Assembly (NCBI GenBank): GCA_947450645.1
Contig: CANFWH010000013.1
Location: 1-49,890, forward strand
Direction: 5' to 3'
Length of the DNA: 49,890 nt
Source of the DNA: Comamonadaceae bacterium
GTDB lineage: Bacteria > Pseudomonadota > Gammaproteobacteria > Burkholderiales > Burkholderiaceae_C
Of the stretch, positions 26,167-34,891 are shown one piece after another; position 1 is the first letter of the stretch; each line of letters starts with the position of its first letter. The notes under the pieces are model-generated. The model saw nothing but the letters and a program-made list of their open reading frames with translations. It made no database searches and was not told where the DNA came from. The translations under genes were made by a program, and so were the position numbers.

Positions 26167-26805
26167 ATGGCCTGGAGTCAAGACCAAATGGCGGCGCGTG
26201 CTGCTAAAGAATTGCAAGACGGTTTCTACGTGAACCTCGGTATCGGTATGCCCACGCTAGTGGCAAACCATGTGCCATCCACGATGGATGTGTGGCTGCA
26301 AAGCGAAAACGGCATGCTGGGGATTGGCGCATTTCCAATTGATGCCGAAGTCGATGCTGACCTGATTAACGCCGGTAAACAAACGGTAACCACGATCAAA
26401 GGCTCATCGATTTTTGGCAGCCACGAAAGCTTCGCCATGATTCGCGGCGGCAAAATCAATCTCTCCATCTTGGGCGCGATGCAAGTTAGCGAGCACGGTG
26501 ATCTGGCTAACTGGATGATCCCCGGCAAGATGGTCAAAGGCATGGGCGGTGCCATGGATTTGGTGGCTGGCGTGAAGCGCGTGATTGTGCTGATGGAGCA
26601 CGTCGCTAAAAAGAAAGATGGCACAACCGATATAAAAATTTTGCCCAACTGCACCTTGCCACTGACGGGCAAAGGTGTGGTCGATCGCATCATTACTGAC
26701 CTTGCGGTCATGGACGTCACGCCAGAAGGCTTGAAGGTCGTAGAGCTCGCCGATGGCGTGACGATGGAAGAGCTGCAAGCCAAGACAGGCGTGGCTTTGC
26801 ACTGA
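26167..26805 (+). CDS. scoB: 3-oxoacid CoA-transferase subunit B
   Basis: 212-residue beta subunit. Its catalytic Glu, which forms the CoA thioester intermediate, sits in [14 protein letters not shown]. Also visible are [36 protein letters not shown] and [16 protein letters not shown]. It follows scoA after two bases and its stop shares one base with the start of the secreted hydrolase (TGATG), so all three are probably translated from one message. Confidence 0.9.
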   Translation: MAWSQDQMAARAAKELQDGFYVNLGIGMPTLVANHVPSTMDVWLQSENGMLGIGAFPIDAEVDADLINAGKQTVTTIKGSSIFGSHESFAMIRGGKINLSILGAMQVSEHGDLANWMIPGKMVKGMGGAMDLVAGVKRVIVLMEHVAKKKDGTTDIKILPNCTLPLTGKGVVDRIITDLAVMDVTPEGLKVVELADGVTMEELQAKTGVALH

Positions 26806-27527
26806 TGATTAAAAAAATCTGTCAAAGCTTTTTTTTGACGATTCTTGCCATCGCATCATTGGCCGTTTTCGCGGGTGAAGAGCTGATTTCAACAGCAACT
26901 CAAAAGAACGGCGAAGTCATTCCGTACATCCTCAACTCAAATACCTCTGCTCCTGCATACGTGTTCATTTTGTTTCCAGGCGGCTCTGGTGTGGTGAATC
27001 CACGCATGGAGGGTGGTGTGCTGATGTATAGCGCAAAAGGCAATTTTTTGGTGCGATCGCGCAAGTGGATGGTGGACGATGAATTTGCGACGGTGACAAC
27101 GAATGCGGGGCCTTCAGAGGAGCGTATTCAAGCGGTGATTGATGATTTGAATAAACGTTACGCCAATGTCAAAATTTATTTGATGGGAACGAGCCGAGGC
27201 ACGGAAGATACGATGTCTTTAGCTGATTATTTAAGCGACAAAATCGCGGGCGAAATTCACACATCTTCCATGACGAGGATATGGAGCTTTGATGCAAAGG
27301 ATTACAAAAATCGTCACCTGATCGTGCACCATAAAAACGATTCTTGCCGCGTCACGCCTTATGCTTCTGCCTTGCGTTCGCACGAGCGCTACGGCAGTGA
27401 ACTCATCACGATGGAGGGCGGAATTTCTGTGGGTGATCCTTGTGAAGCTTTTGCGTATCATGGCTACAACGGGATTGAGCGTGAGACGGTGGATGCCATT
27501 AAAAAATGGGTCAAATCTAATCATTAA
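26805..27527 (+). CDS. Secreted alpha/beta-hydrolase-like protein
   Basis: 240-residue exported protein of unassigned family. An N-terminal signal peptide (IKKICQSFFLTILAIASLA, cleavage near VFA-GEE) precedes a hydrolase-like body. Oxyanion-like LFPGGSGVVNPR, nucleophile-like GTSRGTEDTM, an Asp in VHHKNDSCR and a His in AFAYHGYNGIE could form a Ser-Asp-His triad in the usual order. Two Cys (NDSCRV, GDPCEA) may form a periplasmic disulfide. It is coupled to scoB by TGATG overlap and followed by a thioesterase. The catalytic assignment is inference from spacing. Confidence 0.65.
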   Translation: MIKKICQSFFLTILAIASLAVFAGEELISTATQKNGEVIPYILNSNTSAPAYVFILFPGGSGVVNPRMEGGVLMYSAKGNFLVRSRKWMVDDEFATVTTNAGPSEERIQAVIDDLNKRYANVKIYLMGTSRGTEDTMSLADYLSDKIAGEIHTSSMTRIWSFDAKDYKNRHLIVHHKNDSCRVTPYASALRSHERYGSELITMEGGISVGDPCEAFAYHGYNGIERETVDAIKKWVKSNH

Positions 27528-27540
27528 AGCGAGTCGCCGC

Positions 27541-27972
27541 ATGAAAGAAATCATCTACCCCGTCCGCGTTGAATTTGGTCACTGCGACCCTGCAGGCATC
27601 ATTTGGTATCCCAATTTTTTTCATTGGATTGATTCGGCATCGCGTTATTTTTTTGAGCAATGCGGTGTACCGACTTGGGCAGAAACCACGCGAACGATGG
27701 GTGTGATTGGTACGCCGATTGTGGATACCAAGGCCAAGTTTTTAAAGACAGCGACGTATGGAGAAAACCTTGGTATCCATACCTCAATATCCGAGTGGCG
27801 CGACAAAAGTTTTGTGTTGCGCTACGTGGTGCGCCGTTTGAACAAAGATGGCTCCATCGACGACATCATGGAAGCCGAAGATGTGCGCATCTTTGCTGCC
27901 AAGCGTGAAGACGGCAAGAATGGCATCCGTGCTGTGCCAATTCCGCCGTCGATCAAAATGCTTTGCGAATAA
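27541..27972 (+). CDS. Acyl-CoA thioesterase, 4-hydroxybenzoyl-CoA type
   Basis: 143-residue hotdog-fold thioesterase. The N-terminal VEFGHCDPAGIIWYPNFFHW contains the catalytic Asp motif of the 4-hydroxybenzoyl-CoA thioesterase/YbgC group. ATG 27541 begins directly before the conserved strand; upstream in-frame starts lie inside the preceding gene. Its place after a CoA-transferase suggests work on acyl-CoA intermediates; the acyl group is not predictable. The convergent VOC gene ends ten bases further on. Confidence 0.82.
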   Translation: MKEIIYPVRVEFGHCDPAGIIWYPNFFHWIDSASRYFFEQCGVPTWAETTRTMGVIGTPIVDTKAKFLKTATYGENLGIHTSISEWRDKSFVLRYVVRRLNKDGSIDDIMEAEDVRIFAAKREDGKNGIRAVPIPPSIKMLCE

Positions 27973-27991
27973 GTAGCTGAATTAAGCTGCT
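27972..27991. terminator. Possible weak hairpin between convergent genes
   Basis: AGTAGCT (27972-27978) can pair with AGCTGCT (27985-27991), allowing one G-U, followed by TTT. It spans the end of the thioesterase and the 3' end of the VOC gene. The stem is short, so terminator function is tentative. Confidence 0.25.
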
Positions 27992-28923
27992 TTGGCAGTC
28001 TCGGTATTGACCGTAAACCACTCGGGGACGGCGGGTCCCCACAAGTAGAACGAATCCTCGGGTGGGTAGTCGCCCGACACCCAGTCTTTGCCTTTAGCGA
28101 CGTAATCAATGTCGAACGAATACTCGGCAAAGCTGCCCCACGGATCACGGGCGTAGTAAAAATAGTTTGACCCGAGTACATGTCGCCCCACACCCCAACC
28201 ATCGGGGTAGCCCGCAGTACGCAGCTGCTCGCTGCCTTCGCCCACGTCGTCTAAGCTGCCAACATCCCAGCTGGTGTGGTGCAGGCCTGGGCCATCGGAT
28301 TTGACGAAGGCAAATAGGTGATGATCGCTGCCGTGCGGTGTGTGCATGAAAGCCACGATGTCCACCGAGCGGTCGGAGAGTTTGAGTCCGAGCACGTCTT
28401 CGCAAAATGTCACCATGCCCGAGACATCGGGCGAAAAAAGTAGCACGTGCGAGAGCCAACGCGGATGCACGCTGGTTTGCTTGCTGCGCATGTGCGCAGA
28501 CGCAGGTGGCCGCGCAGCCCCACGTGGCGTGGCTTTGGGCGATTTTTGGGTGGGCGACACTTTCTCTGCAACTACTAATTGCAGCACCGTTCCATCGGGT
28601 GTTTTGAGCCAAATTCCTTTTTCTGACCCTTGTGCAAGCGCCATTGGGTGTGGCTTGCAGGCCAGTCCTGACTTGGCAACCACGACTTCAAACGAGGCCA
28701 CGTCCTGCTCATAAATCCCAAAGCGAATGTATTGCAATTGCTTGGGTTTGCCGTTGGCGGTCACGCTCATCCAGCAGTGCGGATGGCCATGGGTGTAGAG
28801 GTCGATGTGGTCGCCATTCTTTTTGACGTTCATACCAAACGCGGTATAAAACTTTTCCGCTTCAGCAATGGTGGGAATGGTGACGACAACGCGATCAACG
28901 GAATGCACAGAAGGCTGGGTCAT
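27982..28923 (-). CDS. VOC family extradiol-dioxygenase-like protein
   Basis: 313-residue two-domain VOC protein resembling type I extradiol ring-cleavage dioxygenases. Candidate iron ligands lie in the C-terminal domain: His in WLSHVLLFSPD, His in GPGLHHTSWDVGS and Glu in GSFAEYSFDIDY, with the family's HVLGSNYFYYARDPWG. The N-terminal domain (VDRVVVTIPTIAEAEKFYTAFGM) has degenerate ligands as usual. An Ala/Pro/Lys-rich linker (SPTQKSPKATPRGAARPPAS) joins the halves and is longer than normal. Probably cleaves a catechol-type substrate; no other aromatic-ring genes adjoin. ATG 28923 has GGAGACATC before it. Confidence 0.78.
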   Translation of the reverse strand: MTQPSVHSVDRVVVTIPTIAEAEKFYTAFGMNVKKNGDHIDLYTHGHPHCWMSVTANGKPKQLQYIRFGIYEQDVASFEVVVAKSGLACKPHPMALAQGSEKGIWLKTPDGTVLQLVVAEKVSPTQKSPKATPRGAARPPASAHMRSKQTSVHPRWLSHVLLFSPDVSGMVTFCEDVLGLKLSDRSVDIVAFMHTPHGSDHHLFAFVKSDGPGLHHTSWDVGSLDDVGEGSEQLRTAGYPDGWGVGRHVLGSNYFYYARDPWGSFAEYSFDIDYVAKGKDWVSGDYPPEDSFYLWGPAVPEWFTVNTETAKAA

Positions 28924-28934
28924 GATGTCTCCTT

Positions 28935-29546
28935 TTACATAGGCGGCGCAAAGCCATCGCGCCCAATCGTCATGCGTAGTGCGGTGGGTTTGCCATCTTT
29001 TTCTTGCGCTTGAATTAACACTTTGGCGCCGACCACGAGCAAACTTTTTTCGCCAGGACGGAAGGTCACGATAGGGGCACCTTTTGCCACATTAACAATC
29101 TTTTCGCCACCTTTATATTTGAGTGTGAGGCGGCGACCTTGCGGAGCGATGGCTAGCTCAGCCACAGTCGCATTCGTCATGGTGCTGTCCTTCTGTAAGT
29201 CCCACGGGTTATGGCCTTCACCTGTGCCGCGCATGGCTTCTGGGAAGACTAAAACTTCTAACGCTTCTAGCGTACCGTCGGGTTTGGGCATGGCTGCGGT
29301 GCCAATAAAGCTGCCAGTTTTAATCTCGCCGATGTCGATCGGATAGACCTCGTTCATGGGCATGTTTTCAGCCATCACAAGCGTGATGACGTCGCCGAGC
29401 CGCTCTTTGATGGTGACAAAGCCAGGCTCTAGCTTTTCAATCGTGCCGCGCAGTCGCATTGTCGGATTGGCAGGCGCTGCTGCTTGCGCTAAAGCTAATG
29501 TGCTTGCGATGCTAAGCGCTGCAAGGACTGTCAATTTTTTTAACAT
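28935..29546 (-). CDS. Periplasmic protein of unknown function
   Basis: 203-residue exported protein; signal peptide MLKKLTVLAALSIASTLALA with cleavage near AQA. The mature part is predominantly beta: MRLRGTIEKLEPGFVTIKER, AENMPMNEVYPIDIGEIKTG and VLIQAQEKDGKPTALRMTIG suggest an OB-like fold carrying a modifiable-ligand signature, sometimes labelled as metal-transport-associated in databases. I do not assign a function. ATG 29546 has AGGAG eight bases upstream. It lies 10 bases after the ArsC-like gene and ahead of the VOC gene on the same strand. Confidence 0.7.
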   Translation of the reverse strand: MLKKLTVLAALSIASTLALAQAAAPANPTMRLRGTIEKLEPGFVTIKERLGDVITLVMAENMPMNEVYPIDIGEIKTGSFIGTAAMPKPDGTLEALEVLVFPEAMRGTGEGHNPWDLQKDSTMTNATVAELAIAPQGRRLTLKYKGGEKIVNVAKGAPIVTFRPGEKSLLVVGAKVLIQAQEKDGKPTALRMTIGRDGFAPPM

Positions 29547-29556
29547 GAAATACTCC

Positions 29557-29913
29557 TTAAAAAGAATTTTTAAATCCAACAGTAACGTGTCCATCATTCC
29601 ACACAACCACGGGGCGTTTGATGGTGCTAGGCTCAGTCATCATCACGGCTTTGGCGCTTGCGCTATCTACGACCGAAGCTTGTGTTGCCGCATCTAACTT
29701 GCGCCATGTAGTACCTTTGCGATTGAGAAGCTTTTCCCATCCGACCTGCGCGAGGCCAATATCCATAAGGTCTGCGGGCACGCCTTGCTTCTTAAAATCA
29801 TGAAAAATGTACTCAATGTTTTGCTCAGTTAAGTAGGCGCGTGCTTTTTTAACGGTGTCGCAATTGGGAATGCCATAGACCGCAATAGGTGAGGTGATGA
29901 GCGCTTTGTTCAT
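29557..29913 (-). CDS. ArsC/Spx family protein, YffB-like
   Basis: 118-residue thioredoxin-fold protein of the ArsC/Spx group. AVYGIPNCDTVKKARAYL contains Cys18; the second half has NRKGTTWRKL and PSTIKRPVVVW. The lone Cys18 with NCDT and the short length fit the YffB subfamily rather than true arsenate reductases, and no ars genes adjoin. Function probably thiol-based reduction, unproven. ATG 29913 is chosen because upstream codons are not conserved-looking. Divergent from the aminotransferase gene, 30 bases apart. Confidence 0.82.
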   Translation of the reverse strand: MNKALITSPIAVYGIPNCDTVKKARAYLTEQNIEYIFHDFKKQGVPADLMDIGLAQVGWEKLLNRKGTTWRKLDAATQASVVDSASAKAVMMTEPSTIKRPVVVWNDGHVTVGFKNSF

Positions 29914-29943
29914 GAATGAAATTATGGCGATTAAGATTCCAGC

Positions 29944-31164
29944 ATGAATGCACACAATCACCTACGGCACACCATCCAATCGCTTGCAGGTTCGCAGATT
30001 CGCGAAGTGGTGAACGCCGCCATCGACCAACCTGACATTCTTAAATTTTGGTTTGGCGAAAGCGACGAAGTCACGCATCCAGCGGTTCGCATAGCGGCGA
30101 CGCAGTCACTGAACGATGGTGAGACTTTTTACACGGCCAACCTTGGACTGACCGAACTGCGTGAGGCAGTCGCAAGCTATATGACGCGACTGCATGGCTC
30201 AGATGCGAACCCGATTGCCGTTGGCCGCATTGCCATCACCTCAGGCGGTGTGAATGGTCTGATGCTGGCGACGCAGGCCATCGTGAATGCGGGCGACGAA
30301 GTCGTGTGCGTGACGCCAATTTGGCCGAACTTGCCGCAGCAAGCCATCATCATGGGCGGGGTCGTTAAAGCTGTGCCGCTTTATGCTGACGCTGGCGAGT
30401 GGAAGCTCAATATCCATAAGCTCTGCGAGGCGATTACGTCATCTACGAAGCTCTTATTGGTCAACGCTCCCAACAATCCCACGGGCTGGACTTTGACGCG
30501 CGCAGAGCAGCAAACGATTCTCGATCACTGCCGAAAAACTGGCACGTGGATCATTGCCGATGAGGTCTATGAGCGACTCTACTACGAGCCATTGGGCTCA
30601 AACAATCCGCATGGCTGCGCGCCGTCGTTTCTCGACATTGCGGAGTCTGAGGACAAGCTCATCGTGACGCATAGTTTTTCAAAAACTTTTTTGATGACTG
30701 GTTGGCGCTTGGGCTGGCTGGTCGTCCCGCCAAGCTGTTTGGATGCGATGGGCAAGCTGATTGAGTTCAACACCTCGTGCGCGCCTGTCTTTGCGCAGCG
30801 TGCAGCACTGGAGGCTTTGCGCCGCGAGGCCGAGATCACGCCGCAGCTGGTCGCGCACTTCAAACTGTGTCATGACACGCTCGTTCCGCTGCTGCAAGCT
30901 TTGCCACGTGTGCAAGTGCGGGCAGCTAAAGGCGGTATGTACGCCTTCTTCAGAATTGAAGGATTTGATGATTCTTTGCTACTGGCAAAACGTCTGGTAA
31001 GCCAAGCGGGTATTGGCCTCGCGCCAGGGAGTGCATTCGATTTAGCACCTGATACAACTGCTGGGGGCTGGATGCGCTGGTGCTTTGCGTCTAGCGATGT
31101 CACCAGATTGGCTTTGGGCGTTGAGCGGTTAGTATTTTGGTTAAAAAGCCAACAAAAAGCTTGA
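29944..31164 (+). CDS. Pyridoxal-phosphate aminotransferase, class I/II
   Basis: 406-residue fold-type I aminotransferase. Substrate/cofactor motifs: TSGGVNGLMLATQAIVNAGD, NAPNNPTGWTL, WIIADEVYERLYYE (Asp for the pyridine N) and VTHSFSKTFLMTGWRLGW with the Schiff-base Lys, then a C-terminal Arg in GWMRWCFASS. An internal FRIEGFDDSLLLAKRLV segment is usual. Amino donor not predictable; annotated relatives are often called aspartate/tyrosine-type. The stop codon overlaps the Fnr-like box upstream of sdhC. Confidence 0.88.
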   Translation: MNAHNHLRHTIQSLAGSQIREVVNAAIDQPDILKFWFGESDEVTHPAVRIAATQSLNDGETFYTANLGLTELREAVASYMTRLHGSDANPIAVGRIAITSGGVNGLMLATQAIVNAGDEVVCVTPIWPNLPQQAIIMGGVVKAVPLYADAGEWKLNIHKLCEAITSSTKLLLVNAPNNPTGWTLTRAEQQTILDHCRKTGTWIIADEVYERLYYEPLGSNNPHGCAPSFLDIAESEDKLIVTHSFSKTFLMTGWRLGWLVVPPSCLDAMGKLIEFNTSCAPVFAQRAALEALRREAEITPQLVAHFKLCHDTLVPLLQALPRVQVRAAKGGMYAFFRIEGFDDSLLLAKRLVSQAGIGLAPGSAFDLAPDTTAGGWMRWCFASSDVTRLALGVERLVFWLKSQQKA

Positions 31165-31174
31165 TCTAAGTCAA
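31161..31174 (+). promoter_or_regulatory. Fnr/Anr-type binding site upstream of sdhC
   Basis: TTGATCTAAGTCAA matches the Fnr consensus TTGAT-N4-ATCAA with one mismatch. It lies about 68 bp before the sdhC ATG. A -10-like TAGAAT follows at 31205-31210. Oxygen-responsive control of succinate dehydrogenase is established in other bacteria; here it is inferred. Confidence 0.55.
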
Positions 31175-31241
31175 TTTGTCAGACTAGTGAAAACCCGCGT
31201 GTTTTAGAATAGGCAAGTTTGCAACTTCGAAAGCCTAAAAA

Positions 31242-31667
31242 ATGTCTAATTCGCGACCCGAATTCCGCAATATCAACGCGTTTACCGACCTGACGACCTA
31301 CCGCATGACGGCTGGGGCTTGGGTCTCCATCCTCCACCGTGCCAGCGGCGCGATGATGTTTCTCCTCTTGCCTTTCATCATTTGGATGTTTGACAAGTCC
31401 ATCTCAAGCGAATTCTCCTATGCCAAGTTCACGGCGCTGTTCAATATCGGTGCGGGTTTTGTTCCTGGCTGGTTTTTTAAGCTGGTAGCGTTGGCTTTGA
31501 TTTGGGCTTATTTGCATCACTTGACCGCTGGACTGCGTCATCTCTGCATGGACGTGAGCCATAAGGCAGTCACCAAGTCGTTTGCCAAAAAATCTGCCGT
31601 CGCCACGTTTGCAATTAGCTTACCGCTGACGGCTGCTTTGGCGGCCAAGCTGTTTGGCCTCTATTAA
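31242..31667 (+). CDS. sdhC: Succinate dehydrogenase cytochrome b556 subunit
   Basis: 141-residue membrane anchor. RPEFRNINAF, SILHRASGAMMFLLLPFIIW and WAYLHHLTAGLRHLCMDVSHK are typical of Burkholderiales SdhC; three spans are visible. His93 in HLTAGLRH is the likely heme b ligand, and the SILHRASG segment contributes to the quinone site. First gene of a run sdhC-sdhD-sdhA-sdhB-sdhE-gltA, with a candidate Fnr-type site upstream. Ribosome site weak. Confidence 0.94.
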   Translation: MSNSRPEFRNINAFTDLTTYRMTAGAWVSILHRASGAMMFLLLPFIIWMFDKSISSEFSYAKFTALFNIGAGFVPGWFFKLVALALIWAYLHHLTAGLRHLCMDVSHKAVTKSFAKKSAVATFAISLPLTAALAAKLFGLY

Positions 31668-31686
31668 TTTTGAATGCGAATCACAA

Positions 31687-32049
31687 ATGAAGAATATCTG
31701 TAAAACTCTGTGCCAAGGCACAGGCAATGGTGCTTTGCGTGGTTGGCTGGCACAGCGAGTGACAGCGGGACTGATGGCTGTGTTTACGCTAATCGTGCTC
31801 TTGCAAGTGATCTTTAACAAAGGCACGATGGGCTACGACAAGTGGGCGGGCATTTTTGCTTCGCAACCTATGAAGGTCTTGACCTTTGTTGTCATTCTTG
31901 CGTTGGCATGGCACGTTTGCCTTGGCATGAAAGAAATTTATATGGACTACATCAAGCCTGTGGCACTGCGCCTCGCTTTGAAAGTCTTTACCGTCCTATG
32001 GTTAGTCGGTTGCGCCGGCTGGGCGATTCAAGTTTTGTGGAGAGTCTAA
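31687..32049 (+). CDS. sdhD: Succinate dehydrogenase membrane anchor SdhD
   Basis: 120-residue anchor with three spans. GALRGWLAQRVTAGLMAVFT, LTFVVILALAWHVCLGMKEI and IYMDYIKPVALRLALKVF fit SdhD; His in AWHVCLGM is the probable second heme ligand and the following Asp-Tyr the quinone pair. ATG 31687 starts the protein; the frame opens earlier at a TTG in sdhC that would add a non-conserved lead. The stop is directly followed by the sdhA GTG. Confidence 0.92.
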   Translation: MKNICKTLCQGTGNGALRGWLAQRVTAGLMAVFTLIVLLQVIFNKGTMGYDKWAGIFASQPMKVLTFVVILALAWHVCLGMKEIYMDYIKPVALRLALKVFTVLWLVGCAGWAIQVLWRV

Positions 32050-33876
32050 GTGAAGAGCGTTAATCAAAATCAATATACGAACTCAAACATCGCGCGGCGC
32101 AAGTTTGATGTGGTCATTGTGGGTGCGGGCGGCTCTGGCATGCGCGCATCTTTGCAATTAGCACGTGCGGGCCTCAATGTCGCGGTGCTCTCCAAAGTGT
32201 TCCCCACGCGCTCGCACACCGTAGCGGCGCAGGGCGGCATTGGCGCTTCGCTTGGCAACATGAGTGCCGACAACTGGCATTACCACTTCTACGATACGGT
32301 GAAGGGCTCTGACTGGCTGGGCGACCAAGACGCGATTGAGTTTATGTGCCGTGAAGCACCCAAGGTGGTGTATGAGCTAGAGCACATGGGTATGCCGTTT
32401 GACCGCAATGCGGATGGAACAATCTACCAAAGACCATTCGGTGGCCATACAGAGAATTACGGCGAAAAGCCCATGCAGCGTGCTTGCGCTGCGGCTGACC
32501 GTACAGGTCACGCGATGCTGCATACGCTGTATCAGCAAAACGTAGAGTCGAACACCAACTTTTTTGTTGAATGGATGGCGCTGGATTTGATTTTGAATGA
32601 CGACGGCGACTGCGTCGGCGTGACCGCATTGGAGATGGAAACAGGCGATCTGTTCATCATGGAAGCCAAGACGGTGCTCTTGGCAACGGGCGGCGCAGGA
32701 CGCATTTTTGCGGCTTCGACCAATGCGTTTATCAATACGGGCGATGGTCTCGGCATGGCGGCTCGCGCTGGCATTCCTCTGGAAGACATGGAGTTTTGGC
32801 AGTTCCACCCCACAGGCGTTCACGGCGCTGGCGTGTTACTGACCGAAGGCTGTCGAGGCGAGGGCGCGATTTTGCTGAACTCCAACGGCGAACGTTTCAT
32901 GGAGCGCTATGCGCCAACGTTAAAAGATTTAGCGCCGCGTGACTTCGTCTCGCGCTGTATGGACCAAGAGATCAAAGAAGGACGCGGTTGCGGCCCGAAC
33001 AAAGATCACATCTTGCTCAAACTCGATCACCTCGGCGCAGAAACTGTGATGAAGCGTTTACCCTCTGTTCATGAAATCGGCATCAACTTCGCCAATGTGG
33101 ACGTGACACGTGAGCCCATTCCTGTTGTGCCCACGATTCACTACCAAATGGGCGGCATCCCGACCAATATCAATGGTCAGGTTGTGATTCAGAAGAACGG
33201 CAACGACAACAGCGTTGTCAATGGTCTCTACGCGGTGGGCGAATGCTCTTGCGTCAGCGTTCACGGTGCAAATCGCCTGGGTACGAACTCGCTGTTAGAC
33301 CTCTTGGTGTTTGGTCGTGCGGCAGGTAACCACATCGTGGCCAGCAACTTGAAAGATCAAGCGTTTAAAGCCATGCCAGCCAGCGCTGCCGATCAAACAC
33401 TGGCTCGCTTGAACCGCCTAGAAGCGGATGCAAGCGGCGAGTATGCGCAAGACGTAGCGAACGACCTTCGTGCTGCCATGCAGTTCCACGCAGGCGTGTT
33501 CCGCACCCAAGCCGCGATGGACGAGGGCGTTGCCAAGATTGCTGAGCTGCGCAAACGCGTCAACGCGATTGGCCTCAAGGACAAATCCAAAGTCTTCAAC
33601 ACCGCGCGCATTGAAGCGCTGGAAGTGGAGAATTTAATTGAGGCCGCGCAGGCCACCATCGTGTCCGCCGCTGCGCGTCACGAGTGCCGTGGTGCCCATA
33701 CGGTGAGCGATTATGAGCGTCCAGTGGATGACCCACTCACGCCACTAGGCCGCAATGACGCTGAGTGGATGAAGCACACGCTGTGGTATTCAGAAGGCAG
33801 CCGCTTAGATTACAAAGCCGTCAAACTGACACCGCTCACGGTTGATTCCGTGCCACCCAAAGTAAGGACATTCTAA
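32050..33876 (+). CDS. sdhA: Succinate dehydrogenase flavoprotein subunit
   Basis: 608-residue catalytic subunit that oxidises succinate to fumarate. FAD-binding VVIVGAGGSGMRASLQLA and covalent flavin His56 in TRSHTVAAQGG are present, with substrate-site sequences QFHPTGVHGAGVLLTEGCRGEG, VVPTIHYQMGGIPTN and GANRLGTNSLLDLLVFGR. It uses a GTG start immediately after the sdhD stop; the alternative would lose the N-terminal strand. Flavinylation should depend on SdhE, encoded downstream. Confidence 0.97.
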   Translation: MKSVNQNQYTNSNIARRKFDVVIVGAGGSGMRASLQLARAGLNVAVLSKVFPTRSHTVAAQGGIGASLGNMSADNWHYHFYDTVKGSDWLGDQDAIEFMCREAPKVVYELEHMGMPFDRNADGTIYQRPFGGHTENYGEKPMQRACAAADRTGHAMLHTLYQQNVESNTNFFVEWMALDLILNDDGDCVGVTALEMETGDLFIMEAKTVLLATGGAGRIFAASTNAFINTGDGLGMAARAGIPLEDMEFWQFHPTGVHGAGVLLTEGCRGEGAILLNSNGERFMERYAPTLKDLAPRDFVSRCMDQEIKEGRGCGPNKDHILLKLDHLGAETVMKRLPSVHEIGINFANVDVTREPIPVVPTIHYQMGGIPTNINGQVVIQKNGNDNSVVNGLYAVGECSCVSVHGANRLGTNSLLDLLVFGRAAGNHIVASNLKDQAFKAMPASAADQTLARLNRLEADASGEYAQDVANDLRAAMQFHAGVFRTQAAMDEGVAKIAELRKRVNAIGLKDKSKVFNTARIEALEVENLIEAAQATIVSAAARHECRGAHTVSDYERPVDDPLTPLGRNDAEWMKHTLWYSEGSRLDYKAVKLTPLTVDSVPPKVRTF

Positions 33877-33878
33877 AA

Positions 33879-34583
33879 ATGGCAAAACGCACCTTCCACA
33901 TTTACCGTTACGACCCAGATGTTGACGCCAAGCCGCGCATGGAAAAAGTCGAGCTTGAGCTTGACGGACACGAGCGCATGCTCCTAGATGCGTTGATGAA
34001 GCTCAAAGCGCAAGACCCAACGGTGAGTTTCCGCCGTTCATGCCGCGAAGGCGTTTGCGGCTCGGACGCGATGAACATCAATGGCAAAAACGGCCTTGCT
34101 TGCTTGACCAATTTGAATACGCTGAAAGATCCGATCGTCTTGAAACCCTTGCCAGGCTTACCTGTGGTGCGCGATTTAATTGTGGACATGACGCAGTTCT
34201 TTAAGCAATATCACTCGATTAAGCCTTATTTGGTCAATAGCACGCCGCCGCCAGAAAAGGAGCGTTTGCAAAGTCCTGTGCAGCGTGAAGAGCTGGATGG
34301 ACTCTACGAGTGCATCTTGTGCGCCAGCTGCTCAACATCGTGCCCAAGCTTCTGGTGGAATCCTGATAAGTTTGTCGGCCCCGCAGGCCTGTTGCAAGCC
34401 TATCGATTCATTGCGGATAGTCGCGACCAAGCGACGACGGAGCGCCTTGATAATTTGGAAGATCCGTACCGTTTGTTCCGCTGCCACACCATCATGAACT
34501 GTGTGGATGTGTGTCCAAAAGGATTGAATCCGACGCTGGCGATTGGCAAGATTAAAGAGCTTATGGTGGCGAGGTCGGTCTAA
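33879..34583 (+). CDS. sdhB: Succinate dehydrogenase iron-sulfur subunit
   Basis: 234-residue electron-transfer subunit. The 2Fe-2S ligands are in SCREGVCGSDAMNINGKNGL-AC, the 4Fe-4S ligands in CILCASCSTSCPSFWW and the 3Fe-4S ligands in RCHTIMNCVDVCPKGLNP. It passes electrons from the flavin to the SdhCD quinone site. Two bases separate it from sdhA and none from sdhE. Confidence 0.97.
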   Translation: MAKRTFHIYRYDPDVDAKPRMEKVELELDGHERMLLDALMKLKAQDPTVSFRRSCREGVCGSDAMNINGKNGLACLTNLNTLKDPIVLKPLPGLPVVRDLIVDMTQFFKQYHSIKPYLVNSTPPPEKERLQSPVQREELDGLYECILCASCSTSCPSFWWNPDKFVGPAGLLQAYRFIADSRDQATTERLDNLEDPYRLFRCHTIMNCVDVCPKGLNPTLAIGKIKELMVARSV

Positions 34584-34880
34584 GTGTTACTAGACGAGAG
34601 AGCGCTCTCCAAACTCAAATGGCGCTCGCGCCGTGGTATGTTGGAGAACGATCTTTTCGTTGAGCGGTTTTTTGCTCGGTATGAGTCTTGCTTGACCAAG
34701 GTTGACGAAGCTGGCATGTATGCCTTGATGGATTTGTCGGACAACGATTTAATGGATTTGTTGTTGTCTAGGAAGCAGTTAGATGAGGTGGAGATTCGTG
34801 ATTTGCAATCCAGTAATGGCATGGTCACGAAAGCGCAGATTGAAAATGTATTAACGATGTTGATGAATAAAGATATTTAA
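34584..34880 (+). CDS. sdhE: SdhE flavin assembly factor
   Basis: 98-residue helical protein; [19 protein letters not shown] contains the RGxxE motif needed for covalent FAD attachment to SdhA. The GTG start follows the sdhB stop with no gap. Slightly longer than E. coli SdhE (88). Sits between sdhB and gltA as in many Burkholderiales. Confidence 0.9.
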   Translation: MLLDERALSKLKWRSRRGMLENDLFVERFFARYESCLTKVDEAGMYALMDLSDNDLMDLLLSRKQLDEVEIRDLQSSNGMVTKAQIENVLTMLMNKDI

Positions 34881-34891
34881 GGAAAATAAAA

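Noticed and set aside
26226-26825. 199-codon open frame antisense to scoB
   Set aside because: Lies wholly over a convincing CoA-transferase gene; no ribosome site or recognisable motif.
29557-29913. Arsenate reductase
   Set aside because: Motifs fit the YffB branch and no ars operon is nearby; arsenate resistance cannot be claimed.
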